Assembly (NCBI RefSeq): GCF_003116095.1 | Contig: NZ_LGRA01000021.1 | Coordinates: forward strand, 348,451 to 412,450 | Origin: Azospirillum sp. TSO35-2 | GTDB taxonomy: Bacteria > Pseudomonadota > Alphaproteobacteria > Azospirillales > Azospirillaceae | DNA: 64,000 nucleotides | Direction: 5' to 3' | Notes under the pieces: generated by a model | The model's database searches: none | What the model was told of the DNA's origin: nothing | The model's input: the letters and a program-made list of their open reading frames with translations, nothing else | Made by a program: the position numbers and the translations under genes | Shown: positions 61,989-64,000 of the stretch, piece after piece | Layout: every line of letters begins with the position of its first letter | How positions within the stretch are numbered: the first letter of the stretch is position 1

Positions 61989-63620
61989 ATGGCCGACCTG
62001 AACGCAGCGACGACATTCTTTCGCATCGATTCCGTCCACCGCCTGATCACACGACTGCTCCTGGCGGCCGTGGCGTTGTGCGGCGTCACGCACCTGGCGC
62101 TCCTCCCGCCCTGGGAGGGATTCGACGAATATGCCCATTGGTCCTCCATTCAACAGATCGCCGACACCGGAACCGTGCCGTTCTATGGCCGGGACCGCGT
62201 TTCGATCGATGTCGACGGCTACCCTGGACCGATGCCGTACGCGAGTGCCCCGCCGTTTGACGAGACGGGCCGGCTGACCTATCGCAGCTTCCGCGACCTC
62301 GGGCACCCGGCCTTGCCCGAATCGGTCGACCGCGGGTTCCGCCCGGGACGGGAGCTGAATTGGCAGGCACAGCATCCGCCCCTCTATTACATGGTCCTGG
62401 CACCGGCCTACCATCTGACGAAATCGCTCTCCTGGACCCGGCATCTTCTCGTCCTGCGGTCGCTCTCCTGGACCTTCGCGTTCGCCGGGCTGGCGTTGGG
62501 TGTCCTGGCGACCGAGCGCTGGGCCGCGGCCAAGGGGTCACGCGTCGCGCCGTTCATGGCCGCCTACCCGTTCCTGGTCCCGCAGTTCTTTCCGGAAATG
62601 GCGCGGCTGGGCAACGATGGCCTGTGTTTGCTGATCGCCGGCGCGGCGTGGTTCCTCCTCCTGAACATCCTGGCGGAGAAGCCGGGTGTTTGGGCGGCTC
62701 CGGCCCTCGGCCTGGTTCTTGGGCTGGGGCTGCTGACCAAAGCGTTCTTCCTTCCGATAACGGTCGGCGTGACCGCGTTCCTCGCCCTTCGCTGGCTGCT
62801 CCAACGGCAACGGGTTCATGCGCGGCACCTGCTTCTTTGCGCGACCGTCGCCGCGACGGTGGGCGCGGCCTGGTACCTGCGCAACCTGCTGCTCTTCGAC
62901 AACCTGCTGGGAACCAACGACTTCATCAGACTGGCGCATGGTGTCGGCCTGCGGGCCGGGCTGGAGCAGAATTTCTCGCTGCCCGCCTATGCCCGCGGGC
63001 TGGCGGCGATCGCCGGGACCTACATTTGGGCCGGTTCCTGGTCGCTCGCCCAACCGCCCGAATACCTTCTGGTCCCTCCGGCCCTGCTGATCCTGCTGAC
63101 CCTCGCCGCGTGGCTGTCGGGCCTGCAGCGTTGCCGTTTCGTCGAGAAGCCGGCGCAATGGCTGCCGCTGTTCCTGGTGGTTCCGGTGGCCGGCGGGTTG
63201 GCGTACCACCTGCTGACCGCCATTGCGGAAACCGGCCGCGGCGCTGGCACCCCGGGCTGGTATCTGCACATCCTCGCCGCGCCGATCAGCTTCGCCATGG
63301 CAACGGGATGGGAGCGGCTGCGATCACAGCGTTTCCGGCGCGCGGCCTTGCGTTTCCTGGCGGTCGGATCGATTGCGCTGGGCCTGGTGGGGCACGGCAT
63401 GCAACTGGCTCTGTTCAGCGGTTGCGCGGTGAAGGCGGGCACCAACAAGTATTACGACCTCGCGACGGATGCGTGCTGGGTCGACTGGACGCAGCTGAGC
63501 GAGCTTGGCTTCCCATGGGTCGGCCTGTTGTCCCTGGCGTTCGGATCGTCCCTCGGCATGGCCGCCGCGCTCCTCGGCTTGCGGACGCCCGCCCCACGGG
63601 ACGCGGTGCGGGCGGCGTGA
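61989..63620 (+). CDS. GT-C-type polytopic membrane glycosyltransferase (putative)
   Basis: 543 residues with about ten membrane helices. The first periplasmic loop has the acidic EGFDEYAHW motif and QHPPLYYMVLAP, the layout of GT39/ArnT-like and DUF2142 membrane transferases that use polyprenyl-phosphate sugars. Cysteines near the C-terminus (SGCAVKAG, TDACWVDW) face the periplasm. ATG 61989 is chosen as the last start before the first helix; AGGG lies 12 bp upstream. Stand-alone gene divergent from fabD and possibly involved in surface polysaccharide synthesis. Confidence 0.65.
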   Translation: MADLNAATTFFRIDSVHRLITRLLLAAVALCGVTHLALLPPWEGFDEYAHWSSIQQIADTGTVPFYGRDRVSIDVDGYPGPMPYASAPPFDETGRLTYRSFRDLGHPALPESVDRGFRPGRELNWQAQHPPLYYMVLAPAYHLTKSLSWTRHLLVLRSLSWTFAFAGLALGVLATERWAAAKGSRVAPFMAAYPFLVPQFFPEMARLGNDGLCLLIAGAAWFLLLNILAEKPGVWAAPALGLVLGLGLLTKAFFLPITVGVTAFLALRWLLQRQRVHARHLLLCATVAATVGAAWYLRNLLLFDNLLGTNDFIRLAHGVGLRAGLEQNFSLPAYARGLAAIAGTYIWAGSWSLAQPPEYLLVPPALLILLTLAAWLSGLQRCRFVEKPAQWLPLFLVVPVAGGLAYHLLTAIAETGRGAGTPGWYLHILAAPISFAMATGWERLRSQRFRRAALRFLAVGSIALGLVGHGMQLALFSGCAVKAGTNKYYDLATDACWVDWTQLSELGFPWVGLLSLAFGSSLGMAAALLGLRTPAPRDAVRAA

Positions 63621-63649
63621 CGAGGTGGCGCCGCCGCGGCCGTCACGCC
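63614..63649. terminator. stem-loop between convergent genes
   Basis: Perfect 9-bp arms GGCGTGACG (63614-63622) and CGTCACGCC (63641-63649) spanning both stop codons; no T run. May act as a barrier for both transcripts. Confidence 0.35.
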
Positions 63650-64000
63650 TTGCCGATCAGCGCCACCCGGGTCCACGGCCGCATCTGCGCCAGCACCTCC
63701 AGCACCATCGGCCCGCCCAGCCCGGCCGCGAGCGCCGCGCAGAAGATCACACCGTCGCCGACGGCGACGTGGTGCAGCGCCACGCGGGTGCCGGCGGCGA
63801 ACAACGCATGGTGCAGGTAGATGGCATAGGAGGACTTGCCCACCGTCCGGAACACCGCGCTGGACGGCATGGCGTGCAGCAGCGTCACCGCTCCGCCCAT
63901 GCCGCACAGCAGGGCGACGCTGCTGTTCCAGCCGAAATGATGCGGCAGGACGCCCAGCAGCGACGCCTGGTGCAGCGCCACGCCGAGCGCCAGCGCCGCC
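63643..64000 (-). CDS. acyltransferase-3 family membrane protein (N-terminus outside window)
   Basis: About 119 C-terminal residues, with the frame open through the right edge. Hydrophobic helices and the family motif VGKSSYAIYLHHALF mark a membrane O-acyltransferase of the OafA/acyltransferase-3 type that acetylates surface polysaccharides or other carbohydrates. Convergent with the GT-C-type gene, which supports a shared envelope-glycan theme. Confidence 0.8.
   Translation of the reverse strand, partial: AALALGVALHQASLLGVLPHHFGWNSSVALLCGMGGAVTLLHAMPSSAVFRTVGKSSYAIYLHHALFAAGTRVALHHVAVGDGVIFCAALAAGLGGPMVLEVLAQMRPWTRVALIGKA

Overview
The window is a contiguous, GC-rich chromosomal segment of an alphaproteobacterium, most likely Rhodospirillales and close to Azospirillum. 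This is judged from the rpsB-tsf-pyrH-frr-uppS-cdsA-dxr gene order, codon use, the many chemoreceptors and two-component proteins, and the protein sequences themselves. No taxonomic search could be run. I see no rRNA, tRNA, insertion sequence, prophage or CRISPR array.

Layout. 1-9.2 kb is housekeeping: on the minus strand rpsB, tsf, pyrH, frr, uppS, cdsA and dxr (cut by the window edge), with aspS upstream and rnd divergent from aspS. 9.4-22.9 kb is mixed: a degenerate EAL protein, an SDR enzyme, yicC-gmk, a DUF6065-like protein, a Cache-type chemoreceptor, a cysteine-synthase-fold PLP enzyme paired with a ModE-type regulator, yciA, parE, a methyltransferase-fold protein, a lipoprotein, and a hydrolase/isochorismatase pair. 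23-30.3 kb holds a DEAD-box helicase coupled to a lone RAM-domain protein, an ArsC-like protein, an SsuABC-type ABC transporter and a short FtsH paralogue.

30.4-39.8 kb is a dense signalling island. It has a periplasmic binding protein overlapping a HAMP/SpoIIE phosphatase, an OmpR-type regulator with helically phased direct repeats upstream, and on the opposite strand a REC-DUF3369 hybrid kinase followed by SiaB-, SiaC- and histidine-kinase genes. A Cache-type HisKA_2 kinase follows. The phosphatase, kinase and SiaC antagonist look like a SiaABC-type partner switch whose output is a histidine kinase and response regulator rather than a diguanylate cyclase.

39.8-45.4 kb contains hisE, two tandem paralogous small proteins built from 20-residue repeats, a Crp/Fnr regulator, a small membrane protein, a DUF502 protein and recG. 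45.8-56.2 kb is a chemosensory operon (chemoreceptor, cheR, a triple-CheW protein, cheB, cheY, cheA) whose first four genes overlap stop-to-start. A divergently transcribed second chemoreceptor shares a 204-bp inverted repeat with the first. 56.4-64 kb holds two small proteins, mltG, fabF, acpP, fabG and fabD, a GT-C-type membrane protein and the end of an acyltransferase-3 gene.

The most promising undescribed element is the tandem small-protein pair at 40474-40920. Next are the SiaABC-like switch wired to two-component proteins, the triple-CheW cluster, and the inverted-repeat chemoreceptor pair.
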